This document shows, one piece after another, positions 7,763 to 15,638 of a DNA stretch of 64,000 nucleotides. The notes under the pieces were generated by a model. That model saw nothing but the letters and a program-made list of their open reading frames with translations. It had not been told where the DNA came from and did not search any database. Position numbers and translations under genes: made by a program. Within the stretch, counting starts at the first letter, position 1; every line of letters begins with the position of its first letter. The stretch comes from Paeniglutamicibacter sulfureus (GTDB lineage Bacteria; Actinomycetota; Actinomycetes; Actinomycetales; Micrococcaceae): assembly GCF_030512175.1 (NCBI RefSeq), contig NZ_JAULBL010000002.1, forward strand, positions 1,858,149-1,922,148, written 5' to 3'.

Positions 7763-8908
7763 GTGACTTACGAGATTGAAATCGGGCGCTCCAAGCGCGC
7801 AGCCCAGGCGTACTCCCTTGACGATGTGGCGATTGTTCCCAACCGCCGCACCCGCGACCCGCAGGATGTCTCGGTGACCTGGCAGATCGACGCCTACAAA
7901 TTCGAGACCCCGATCCTGGGTGCGCCCATGGACTCGGTGATGAGCCCCGCCACCGCCATCGCGCTGGGCAAGCTCGGCGGCCTGGGCGTGCTGAACCTCG
8001 AGGGGCTGTGGACCCGCTACGAGGATCCGGCCAAGGTGCTCGAGGAGATCGCCGCCCTTCAGTCCGCCAACGGCGGGCACTTCGACCCGGCCATCACCGC
8101 ACGCCTGCAGGAGCTGTACGCAGCCCCCATCCAGCCCGAGCTGATCACCGCGCGCCTGGCGGAAATCCGCGACGCCGGGGTGACGGTGGCCGGCTCGCTG
8201 ACCCCGCAGCGCACCCAGGAACACTACAAGACCGTCGTGGCCGCGGGCGTTGACGTGTTCGTCATCCGCGGCACCACCGTCTCGGCCGAGCACGTGTCCA
8301 AGAACCAGGAACCGCTGAACCTCAAGCAGTTCATCTACGAGCTCGACGTCCCGGTCATCGTCGGCGGAGCCGCCGGCTACACCCCGGCACTGCACCTGAT
8401 GCGCACCGGCGCCGCCGGCGTGCTGGTGGGCTTTGGCGGAGGCGCCTCGGGCACCACCCGCCGCGCACTGGGCATCCACGCGCCGATGGCCACCGCCATC
8501 TCCGACGTCGCCGAGGCCCGCCGCGACTACCTGGACGAGTCCGGTGGACGCTACGTGCACGTGATCGCCGACGGCGGCCTGGGCACCAGCGGCGACATCG
8601 TCAAGGCCATCGCCATGGGCGCCGACGCCGTGATGCTCGGCACCGCCCTGGCCCGCGCGCAGGAAGCCCCGGGAGCCGGCTGGCACTGGGGAATGGAAGC
8701 CGCGCACGAGGACAGCCCGCGCGGAGACCGGGTCAAGGTCGGCACCGTTGGACCCATGGAGACGGTGCTCTTCGGCCCCTCGAGCCACACCAACGGCACC
8801 TCGAACATTGTCGGTGCGCTGCGCCGCTCGATGGCCACCACCGGGTATTCGGACCTCAAGGAATTCCAGCGCGTCGACATGGTGGTTTCCCCCTACGAGG
8901 CCGACTAG
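7763..8908 (+). CDS. guaB3: GuaB3-family IMP dehydrogenase-like protein
   Basis: A 381-residue (beta/alpha)8 protein of the actinobacterial GuaB3 family, which sits beside true GuaB in purine metabolism. The N-terminus IGRSKRAAQAYSLDDVAIVP and the absence of a CBS domain mark GuaB3 rather than GuaB. The loop that carries the catalytic Cys in IMP dehydrogenase and GMP reductase here reads VGFGGGASGTTRRALG (222-237): the Cys is missing. From memory the Mycobacterium tuberculosis GuaB3 loop also lacks it, so this is likely a family trait. The nucleotide phosphate region GGRYVHVIADGG is intact. It starts at a GTG with a -10 box 6 nt away. guaA lies 5 kb downstream. The reaction catalysed is uncertain. 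Confidence 0.92.
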   Translation: MTYEIEIGRSKRAAQAYSLDDVAIVPNRRTRDPQDVSVTWQIDAYKFETPILGAPMDSVMSPATAIALGKLGGLGVLNLEGLWTRYEDPAKVLEEIAALQSANGGHFDPAITARLQELYAAPIQPELITARLAEIRDAGVTVAGSLTPQRTQEHYKTVVAAGVDVFVIRGTTVSAEHVSKNQEPLNLKQFIYELDVPVIVGGAAGYTPALHLMRTGAAGVLVGFGGGASGTTRRALGIHAPMATAISDVAEARRDYLDESGGRYVHVIADGGLGTSGDIVKAIAMGADAVMLGTALARAQEAPGAGWHWGMEAAHEDSPRGDRVKVGTVGPMETVLFGPSSHTNGTSNIVGALRRSMATTGYSDLKEFQRVDMVVSPYEAD

Positions 8909-9184
8909 CGACACCGGCGATCCGCAACAGGCGCCAACCGCGCCAACGACGGCCGGGCACGATCCGCCGCTTCCACCAGGAAAGCGGGCGATCCGCGCCC
9001 GGTCGTTTCGCATCTGCCTGCGACCCCTGCCTGCGCCCTGCCCGCGACCCCTGCCGCAATCCCCGCCGCAATCCCCGCCGGGCATGCCTGACGGCTGCCC
9101 CCGTGTACGCTACAAATCCAGGGCACAGCGCCGGTTGCGCAGCCCCCTTCCCGCCCGTTGACCGCCACCTTCGAATCGATCCCC

Positions 9185-9685
9185 ATGACTTCAACCCAGC
9201 CGACGCCGGAAGACGAGGCAACCCCCGAGCTGACCACCGGCGCCATGGTGGTCCTTGAACTGGCCACCCCCACCCGCGACGAGGCGGTTGCGGTCCTGGC
9301 CGAGCGGCTCCTTGCGGCCCGCCGGATCGCGGACCTGCCCGGCTTCCTCTCCGATGTCCACCGCCACGAGCACCAGCTGGCCACCGGCCTTCCCGGCGGC
9401 ATCGGCCTGGCCCACGCCCGCAGTTCCTTCGTGGCGGCGCCCAGCATCTGCGTGGGCGTCATGGCCTACGGCCACGGCCTGGACTTCGGCGCCAAGGACG
9501 GAGCGGCGCACGTGGTGCTGCTGCTGGCCACCCCCGCGTCCAGCTATTCCGGGCACCTGTCGATGCTCGCCGCGCTGGCCCGCTCGCTGGCCAAGGAGTC
9601 GTTCCGCGAGTCCCTGCGCCGCGCCAACGACCCCGGGGTCATCGCCGAGCTGATCAACTCCACCGTCGACTTCTCCACCGTCTGA
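9185..9685 (+). CDS. PTS EIIA(Fru/Ntr)-like protein, stand-alone
   Basis: A 166-residue single EIIA domain of the fructose/mannitol/nitrogen PTS class, which in working systems accepts a phosphoryl group from HPr. The phosphorylation-site motif is recognisable as TGLPGGIGLAHARS with the acceptor His77. The family features around it are present: RHEHQLATGL before, VVLLLATP and the HLSMLAALAR helix after. ATG 9185 is preferred; a TTG at 9158 would add nine residues, and neither has a good ribosome binding site. No EIIB, EIIC or HPr gene is nearby, so it is either a regulatory EIIA(Ntr)-like protein or works with a distant permease. It lies between guaB3 and SURF1 on the same strand. Confidence 0.82.
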   Translation: MTSTQPTPEDEATPELTTGAMVVLELATPTRDEAVAVLAERLLAARRIADLPGFLSDVHRHEHQLATGLPGGIGLAHARSSFVAAPSICVGVMAYGHGLDFGAKDGAAHVVLLLATPASSYSGHLSMLAALARSLAKESFRESLRRANDPGVIAELINSTVDFSTV

Positions 9686-9870
9686 TATGTCACGCGCGGT
9701 GTAATCCGCGCCACGTCGGCATCCCGCGATCCCTCCTTGGCCGGGCACCACCGAACCCCCGGTCGCCAGCGGAAACGCGCCGCCGGGCACCTCCCGCGGG
9801 CCGGTCGGCGCCGCCGGGAACGAGCGGTGCGCGCCAGGGGTTCCATTGGCTCTTCCACGTCGAATCGAAG

Positions 9871-9876
9871 TACGGT
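9871..9876 (+). promoter_or_regulatory. -10 element of SURF1 gene (leaderless type)
   Basis: TACGGT ends 6 nt before the GTG at 9883, so the message should begin at or next to the start codon. Confidence 0.5.
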
Positions 9877-9882
9877 GGTACT

Positions 9883-10854
9883 GTGCTGAAAACTGCCCTT
9901 AAACCCCGTTGGATCCTGGCCTTGGTTGGCGCCCTCGTTGTTGCCACCGGCTTTGTCCTGCTGAGTCAATGGCAGTTCAACCGCTCGCAGACCGAGGCCC
10001 CGCCCCCGGTGACCACCACCGAACGCGTCGTTCCGCTCACCGGCCACCTGAAGCCCGCCACCGACCTGATGGCCCGCGAGGCAGACCAGATGGTCTCCGC
10101 CTCCGGCAGCTTCCTGCCCGGCACGCAGGTCCTGGTGAAGAACCGCATCGAGGATTCGCGCACCGGCTACTGGGTCGTCGCGGCCTTCAAGGTCGACGGA
10201 GCGCCGGCGGGCAACACCATCCCGGTGGTGCGCGGTTGGCAGCCCGACGACGCAACCCCCGCCGCCGCCCCGACAGGGACGCTGGAGATCACCGGCCGGC
10301 TGCTGCCCACCGAGGCGCCCATCGCCGAGGACGCGCGCGACGGCATCTTCCCCTCGCTGTCGGTGGCCCAGCTGATCAACGTCTGGGACGTGCCCTCCTA
10401 CAGCGGCTTCGTCGTCGCCTCGACGGTGGCCGGGCCCGACGGCACCGACCTCTCCGCCGCCGCGACCGGCTTGGTCCAGGTCGACGTGGGCCCGCAGCCC
10501 CAGGAGCGCCAGATCAACTGGCTGAACATCTTCTACGGCATCGAGTGGGTGGTCTTCGCCGGCTTCGCGGTGTTCCTCTGGTACCGGCTGGTGGCCGACG
10601 ACTACCGCCGCCAGCGGGAGGACATCGCCGATGCCGCCGCGCTTGCCGCGGGCCTGGACCCGGCGATCGTCTACCAGCGCCAGCTCGACCATGAGAACCC
10701 GGCGACGGCCTCCCCGGACCACGTCTCTCCGGAACATGTCGCCCCGGGCACTGCCTCCCCGGAGTCCACGTCCGAGAACCTCGCGTCAGCAAACCCCGCC
10801 CCCCAGAACCGCGAATCCCCAACCAGCGCTTCCCAACACAAGGACCAGTCGTGA
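9883..10854 (+). CDS. SURF1 family cytochrome oxidase assembly protein
   Basis: A 323-residue membrane protein assisting assembly of the aa3-type cytochrome c oxidase. It has the SURF1 plan: an N-terminal transmembrane helix (about 8-28) ending in WQFNRS, an extracytoplasmic beta domain of about 190 residues with NRIEDSRTGYWVVAAF and VVRGWQP, and a second helix at about 208-232 (IFYGIEWVVFAGFAVFLWY). The last 70 residues are a Pro/Ser/Glu-rich, probably disordered tail longer than in bacterial prototypes. It overlaps the DUF3817 gene by 4 bp (GTGA), so the two are translationally coupled, an arrangement I recall as common in Actinobacteria. Confidence 0.92.
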   Translation: MLKTALKPRWILALVGALVVATGFVLLSQWQFNRSQTEAPPPVTTTERVVPLTGHLKPATDLMAREADQMVSASGSFLPGTQVLVKNRIEDSRTGYWVVAAFKVDGAPAGNTIPVVRGWQPDDATPAAAPTGTLEITGRLLPTEAPIAEDARDGIFPSLSVAQLINVWDVPSYSGFVVASTVAGPDGTDLSAAATGLVQVDVGPQPQERQINWLNIFYGIEWVVFAGFAVFLWYRLVADDYRRQREDIADAAALAAGLDPAIVYQRQLDHENPATASPDHVSPEHVAPGTASPESTSENLASANPAPQNRESPTSASQHKDQS

Positions 10855-11315
10855 CCGAAGAAAACTCCGCCCCCAAGGTGCGCCGCTTTGCCGGCACCCC
10901 CTCCCAGATCCGCGGCGCCGCCACCTTCTACAAGGTGCTGGCCTACGCCACCGGCGTGATGCTGCTGCTGCTCTGCGCCGAAATGATCGTGAAGTACTTC
11001 TGGCACCTGGAGCTGTTCATCGGCGGCACCCTGCTCGACGGCGGCTCCAACGCCGTGGGCCTGGTCAACCGGGCCGACATCGCCGGCGGCGTCAATGTCT
11101 CGCTGGCCATCCTGATCATCCACGGCTGGATGTACGTCGTCTACTTGCTGGCCGACTTCCGCCTGTGGTCGCTGATGCGCTGGCCCTTCAGCCGCTTCAT
11201 CACCATCGCCCTGGGCGGCGTCGTGCCGTTGCTCTCCTTCTTCATGGAGAAGAAGGTCCACGGCGAGGTGGAGACCGAGCTGGCCTCCCACCCGCAGGCC
11301 GCCAAGCGCTACTAA
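10851..11315 (+). CDS. DUF3817 membrane protein
   Basis: A 154-residue integral membrane protein of the DUF3817 family (also called YdzA-like). After a short basic cytoplasmic N-terminus come about three hydrophobic segments at residues 24-50, 85-105 and 112-128, with the family landmarks FYKVLAYATGVMLLLLCAEM and IIIHGW-like LIIHGWMYVVYLL. It starts at a GTG inside the SURF1 stop codon. No biochemical function is known. Pairing with SURF1 points to the respiratory membrane, but that is inference. A short tandem repeat follows its stop codon. Confidence 0.88.
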   Translation: MTEENSAPKVRRFAGTPSQIRGAATFYKVLAYATGVMLLLLCAEMIVKYFWHLELFIGGTLLDGGSNAVGLVNRADIAGGVNVSLAILIIHGWMYVVYLLADFRLWSLMRWPFSRFITIALGGVVPLLSFFMEKKVHGEVETELASHPQAAKRY

Positions 11316-11344
11316 ACCACGCGGCGCTGCGCCCAGCAGCACCC

Positions 11345-11380
11345 CCGCCGGCGCCAACCCGCCGGCGCCAACCCGCCGGC
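11345..11380. repeat. 14-bp tandem repeat downstream of DUF3817
   Basis: Two perfect copies of CCGCCGGCGCCAAC at 11345-11358 and 11359-11372 and a partial third copy. It lies 30 bp after the stop codon and is non-coding on either strand as far as can be judged. Confidence 0.8.
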
Positions 11381-11580
11381 ACGCCACCGCCAGAGGCGGT
11401 CTTTGCATGCGCAGCAGCGCATCCGCAAGGCCGCCCCTCGCGCATTCCCCACCCGTCCTCGTCGCCGACATCCATCAACCTCGGCGCCAGCAGGCCCGCC
11501 CACGTCGCCGTAATCCACTTCCCCGCACATTTGTCGGTGCCGGCAGCGGTCCGGGTCGTGGGTGGCGCACACTCTAGGGC

Positions 11581-13383
11581 ATGAGGACTTCCGCCGCACC
11601 GATCCCCCCGAGGGGGCACGAGGGCACCAACATCGCGGTCAGCGACCTGGCCACCGCGGTGCTGGCGCTTCGGGCCGCCGCGCAAAGGGCCGGCGGGATG
11701 GGGCTCGACGCGGCCTCCAGCGCCATGGTGCTGGGCCTTCTCGAGCACGGCCGGCGCACCATCGGCTACGCCCTGCTTCAGGCGACGTTCCAGGCCGACG
11801 CGACCGGCATCCACCGGCTGGACCCGGAAACCGCCACGGCCATCGACGACCTGGCCGCCGATCCCCGGACCCTGGCCGACGGCAGCGCAGCGGCCCCGCC
11901 GGAGCGCTTCGTCCCCGGCATGGCCGTGCACCGCAACACCGCCGAGTACCTGCAGGCGCACCTGCACATCTCCGCGACCGAGGCCCGCAGTCGGCTGACC
12001 GGCGCCCGGCTGCTCATCGCCCCTGCCCCGGCATCGCCGATTCCCGCCGACGGGGACGAAGCCGCGCAACCCGGGCAGTCCGGCACCGGCACCGCGGGCG
12101 CGGCGCCGAGCTTCCCGGTGCTGGCCGGCACCGCGGCCGACGGCAGCGCGGACGTGGGGACCGTAGCCCAGCTGGCCGGCCGCCTCGAGTCACTGCGGCC
12201 GCGCATTGCCGCCCGACCCGACGCGGCGAACCTGAGCACCGCCATCGAGGAATCCCTGGCCCACGAGGCACGCACCGCACCTCCGCGCAGCTGCCACAAG
12301 GCGCTGTCGGACTGGACGGCCTACCTCCAGGAGAACGGCGCGCCGATCACCGACGAGGAGATCCGCGCCAAGCGCGGCATGGTCTATCGCGGTTTTCGCG
12401 AGGGCTGCGACGAGTACCTGTTGCGCTGCGACCCCATCGACTCCGAAACCCTCCTCGCCTTCGCCGAGGCCTGGAGCAACCCGCGCTCCGACAGGGTCCC
12501 GCCCGCCTCCGCTTCCACCGCCGGACCCCCTTCGGGTCCGGGCACAGCGTCCTCGGCCCCTTCGGTCCCCGCTCCGGCCCCGGAAAACGGACAGGGCTCA
12601 CCGGCCTCCGGCAACAGCAAGGCCACCTCGGTCACCGGAGCCCCCGGAACCGCTGGCCTCCCGGCCCCGGAATGGGCCCTGGCCCCGGGCATCGACCCGG
12701 CCCTGGCGCCCCTGAGCGAACTGGCCTGCGGCGCGCCTGCTGCCGTCACCCCCGGGGCCTCGTCTTCGGAGGCGGCTCGCCGCACCTCCCCGCAGCTGCT
12801 GCTCGACGCCGTCCTCGCCGCGGTCTCCGGGGCCCTCTCAGGCTCCGCACCCCTGCAAAGCGGCGGGATGCCGGTGAAGATCGGTGTGCTGATCGGCTAC
12901 CGCGCCCTGCTGGGCCAGTGCGAGGACGCAGGGATCACCGCCCACGGCCGCCCGATCTCCGCCGCCAACATCCGCCGCCTCGCCTGCAACGGCGACATTC
13001 TCCCCGCGGTGCTCGGCACCGACGGGGAGATCCTGGACCTGGGACGGGAGGCGCGCAGCTTCTCCCCGGCGCAGCGCAAGGCCATCGCCCTCCGCGACCG
13101 CGGCTGCGTCATCCCCGGCTGCCACCGTCCGGCCTCCACCTCCGAGGTCCACCACGTGGTGCCCTGGATGGAAGGCGGCCCGACCAGCGTCGACAACGGC
13201 GCAAGCCTGTGCCAACACCACCACCTCATGGTGCATGCCGGACTCATCACCCTGAAGATGATCAACGGGATTCCCTATGTCATCGCCCACGCCGGCCAAC
13301 CCCGCGGCGACCCGGAACGAAACCTCTTCTGGCACCCGGAGCTGCGCACCGCCGGCTACACCCCGCCGCTGTTCTCCGACTGA
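11581..13383 (+). CDS. DUF222 / HNH endonuclease-signature protein
   Basis: A 600-residue protein of the family that includes the 13E12 repeat proteins of mycobacteria. The N-terminal half is the helical DUF222 region (including RRTIGYALLQATF and AEYLQAHLHISATEARSRL). A Pro/Ala/Gly-rich linker spans about 300-400. The C-terminus, about 510-553, carries an HNH nuclease motif: CVIPGC and CHRP zinc-knuckle cysteines, EVHHVVPW with the HH pair, and SLCQHHH. These genes occur in multiple near-identical copies per genome in Micrococcales and behave like dispersed mobile or repeat elements. Here it sits between DUF3817 and guaA, two genes otherwise close together. Whether it cuts DNA is not known. 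Confidence 0.9.
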   Translation: MRTSAAPIPPRGHEGTNIAVSDLATAVLALRAAAQRAGGMGLDAASSAMVLGLLEHGRRTIGYALLQATFQADATGIHRLDPETATAIDDLAADPRTLADGSAAAPPERFVPGMAVHRNTAEYLQAHLHISATEARSRLTGARLLIAPAPASPIPADGDEAAQPGQSGTGTAGAAPSFPVLAGTAADGSADVGTVAQLAGRLESLRPRIAARPDAANLSTAIEESLAHEARTAPPRSCHKALSDWTAYLQENGAPITDEEIRAKRGMVYRGFREGCDEYLLRCDPIDSETLLAFAEAWSNPRSDRVPPASASTAGPPSGPGTASSAPSVPAPAPENGQGSPASGNSKATSVTGAPGTAGLPAPEWALAPGIDPALAPLSELACGAPAAVTPGASSSEAARRTSPQLLLDAVLAAVSGALSGSAPLQSGGMPVKIGVLIGYRALLGQCEDAGITAHGRPISAANIRRLACNGDILPAVLGTDGEILDLGREARSFSPAQRKAIALRDRGCVIPGCHRPASTSEVHHVVPWMEGGPTSVDNGASLCQHHHLMVHAGLITLKMINGIPYVIAHAGQPRGDPERNLFWHPELRTAGYTPPLFSD

Positions 13384-13399
13384 GTTCTTCCCGACGGAT

Positions 13400-13478
13400 C
13401 CACCCGCGGCAAATCCCCGCGGCAACGCCTGCCGCAAATCCGCGTCGCAACCTCCGCCGCAACCTCCGCGGCAAGCCC
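13400..13478. repeat. Imperfect 12-15 bp tandem repeat after the HNH gene
   Basis: About six degenerate units built on CCGCGGCAA and CGCAACCTCCGC. The two units CGCAACCTCCGC and CGCAACCTCCGCGG near 13445-13470 are best conserved. The array starts within 20 bp of the stop codon. Confidence 0.65.
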
Positions 13479-13605
13479 ATCGACCCACGGGCCGATGGGC
13501 CGCGGAAAGGCTCCAAAGTGCCAACATGACGCGGCCGGGGCCACGCCCAAAGTAGTTTGCGTCACCCTCGGCCACTTCAAGATGCAAGCGGGCTCCCCGG
13601 GCGGC

Positions 13606-13611
13606 TAAGCT
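13606..13611 (+). promoter_or_regulatory. -10 element of guaA (leaderless type)
   Basis: TAAGCT lies 7 nt upstream of the GTG at 13619. It decides the start, since no Shine-Dalgarno sequence is present. Confidence 0.6.
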
Positions 13612-13618
13612 TAGGCGC

Positions 13619-15205
13619 GTGACCAACACACCCAGCACCCCAGAGCACCAGCCGGTTCTGGTCGTCGATTACGGGGCCCAGTACGCACAGCTGATTGCTC
13701 GGCGTGTACGCGAAGCCAACGTGTATTCGGAGATCGTCCCGCATACCTTCACCACCGAACAGATTCTCGCCAAGAACCCGGCGGCAATCATCCTCTCCGG
13801 AGGCCCCTCGAGCGTATACGCCGACGGTGCCCCGAGTGTCGGTGCCGACCTTTTTGAGGCAGGTGTGCCGGTCCTGGGCATCTGCTACGGCTTCCAGGCC
13901 ATGGCCAACGCCCTCGGCGGCGTTGTCGCCGAGACCGGCTTGCGCGAATACGGTGCAACCGACGCCAGCTCCAGCGGAGCCGCACGCTCCATCCTGGCCG
14001 GCATCCCGGAAAACCAGAACGTCTGGATGAGCCACGGCGACTCTGTCTCCAAGGCCCCCGAGGGCTTCGAAGTCCTGGCCACCACGGCCGGCGCCCCCGT
14101 TGCCGCCTTCGCCAACGAGGCCAAGCGCCTCTACGGCGTGCAGTGGCACCCGGAGGTCAAGCACTCGGCCCACGGCCAGCAGGTGCTGGAGAACTTCCTG
14201 TACCACGGTGCCGGCCTTGACGGCTCGTGGACCGCTGCCAACATCCTGGACGAGCAGGTCGAAAAGATCCGCGCCCAGGTCGGCGACGGCCGGGCCATCT
14301 GCGGCCTGTCCGGCGGCGTTGACTCCGCCGTGGCCGCCGCACTGGTGCAGCGCGCCATCGGCGACCAGCTCACCTGCGTGTTCGTGAACCACGGACTGCT
14401 GCGCGAAGGCGAAGCCGAACAGGTCGAAATGGACTTCGTCGCCGCGACCGGTGCGAAGCTCTACATCGCCGACGAGCGCGAACGCTTCCTGACCGCCCTG
14501 GACGGCGTGACGGATCCGGAAACCAAGCGCAAGATCATCGGCCGCGAATTCATCCGCGCGTTCGAGGCAGCGGAAACCGCAATCCTCGCCGAGGCTGCCG
14601 ACTCCGGCCAGCCGGTGAAGTTCCTGGTGCAGGGAACCCTGTACCCGGACGTCGTGGAATCAGGCGGCGGCGAAGGTGCCTCCAACATCAAGAGCCACCA
14701 CAACGTGGGCGGGCTTCCCGAGGACCTGGACTTCGAGCTGGTCGAGCCGCTGCGCGCGCTCTTCAAGGACGAGGTCCGTGCCGTGGGCAAGCAGCTTGGC
14801 CTGCCGGCCGAGATCGTCATGCGCCAGCCGTTCCCCGGCCCGGGCCTGGGCATCCGCATCATCGGTGCGGTCAACGAGGAGCGCCTGGAACTGCTGCGCA
14901 AGGCCGACGCGATTGCCCGCGCCGAGCTCACCGCCGCCGGACTGGACGAGGAAGTCTGGCAGATGCCCGTCGTCCTGCTGGCCGACGTGCGCTCCGTGGG
15001 TGTGCAGGGCGACGGCCGCACCTACGGCCACCCGATCGTGCTGCGCCCGGTGTCCTCCGAGGACGCCATGACCGCAGACTGGTCGCGACTGCCCTACGAC
15101 CTGCTGGCCCGGATCTCCAACCGGATCACCAACGAGGTCGACGGGGTCAACCGCGTAGTGCTGGACGTGACGTCCAAGCCACCGGGAACCATCGAATGGG
15201 AGTAA
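13619..15205 (+). CDS. guaA: GMP synthase (glutamine-hydrolysing)
   Basis: Converts XMP, glutamine and ATP to GMP in de novo purine synthesis; cytoplasmic. The 528-residue protein has the full two-part structure. The class I glutamine amidotransferase domain (about 10-205) carries nucleophile Cys89 in [10 protein letters not shown] and the His/Glu pair in QWHPEVKHS. The ATP pyrophosphatase domain has the P-loop SGGVDS (231-236). The C-terminal dimerisation domain ends in KPPGTIEWE, the universal GuaA terminus. Length and termini match the family. It is expressed from its own leaderless-type promoter and followed by a strong terminator. Confidence 0.98.
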   Translation: MTNTPSTPEHQPVLVVDYGAQYAQLIARRVREANVYSEIVPHTFTTEQILAKNPAAIILSGGPSSVYADGAPSVGADLFEAGVPVLGICYGFQAMANALGGVVAETGLREYGATDASSSGAARSILAGIPENQNVWMSHGDSVSKAPEGFEVLATTAGAPVAAFANEAKRLYGVQWHPEVKHSAHGQQVLENFLYHGAGLDGSWTAANILDEQVEKIRAQVGDGRAICGLSGGVDSAVAAALVQRAIGDQLTCVFVNHGLLREGEAEQVEMDFVAATGAKLYIADERERFLTALDGVTDPETKRKIIGREFIRAFEAAETAILAEAADSGQPVKFLVQGTLYPDVVESGGGEGASNIKSHHNVGGLPEDLDFELVEPLRALFKDEVRAVGKQLGLPAEIVMRQPFPGPGLGIRIIGAVNEERLELLRKADAIARAELTAAGLDEEVWQMPVVLLADVRSVGVQGDGRTYGHPIVLRPVSSEDAMTADWSRLPYDLLARISNRITNEVDGVNRVVLDVTSKPPGTIEWE

Positions 15206-15235
15206 GCCCGACGGCGTAGACGCGCCGGCGGCAAA

Positions 15236-15271
15236 GTTCAGGGGGGAGCCTACGCGGGCTTCCCCCTGAAC
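15236..15271 (+). terminator. guaA terminator hairpin
   Basis: A 15-bp stem (15236-15250 with 15257-15271, one G-T pair) and 6-nt loop, followed by a short T run in CTGTTT. It lies 31 bp past the guaA stop. The 3' arm ends in GAAC, which is also the beginning of the downstream repeat unit. Confidence 0.85.
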
Positions 15272-15355
15272 TGTTTACACGCGGAACTGTTTTCACGCGG
15301 AACTGTTCACGCGGAACTGTTTACACGCAGAACTGTTCACGCGGAACTGTTTTCC
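15268..15355. repeat. Six-unit 14/16-bp tandem repeat after guaA
   Basis: Units start at 15268, 15284, 15300, 15314, 15330 and 15344. Long units read GAACTGTTTACACGCG with variants at one or two positions; two short units lack two bases (GAACTGTTCACGCG). The last unit decays. Unit length alternates 16-16-14-16-14. Confidence 0.9.
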
Positions 15356-15638
15356 AAGGGGGGTATGCCGTCCGCGGCCCCCGGGATTCCGTCGGCGCAC
15401 GGCCCTGCCGCCGCGGTCGCCGCGCACCGGCTGTTCAACCAGCGGACGCGCGGGGTTAACCCCGCCGGCGGCCCGGCGCGGCGCAATGTGGCCCCGCGGC
15501 CGAATAGACCGGCGCCGAACGTGTTTTGGTTCGTCATCGCGCGCCCGTTTTGGACTAGGTTGGTAAGGGCTGAATGTATCCACGTGGCAACTCGCCGCGC
15601 GGGTGCGGCAGCATTCAGGCAAGAGGTGAAGGGACGGA

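Larger units (their letters stand above)
15206..15638. other. guaA-helicase intergenic region
   Basis: These 433 bp hold the guaA terminator, the tandem repeat, about 180 bp of very GC-rich sequence with no gene seen, and a more AT-rich stretch near 15520-15580 that probably contains the promoter of the large gene (candidate -10 TAGGTT at 15556-15561). Confidence 0.5.

Noticed and set aside
15268-15355. Possible CRISPR array
   Set aside because: The repeats are contiguous with no spacers, 14-16 bp long, and there are no cas genes.
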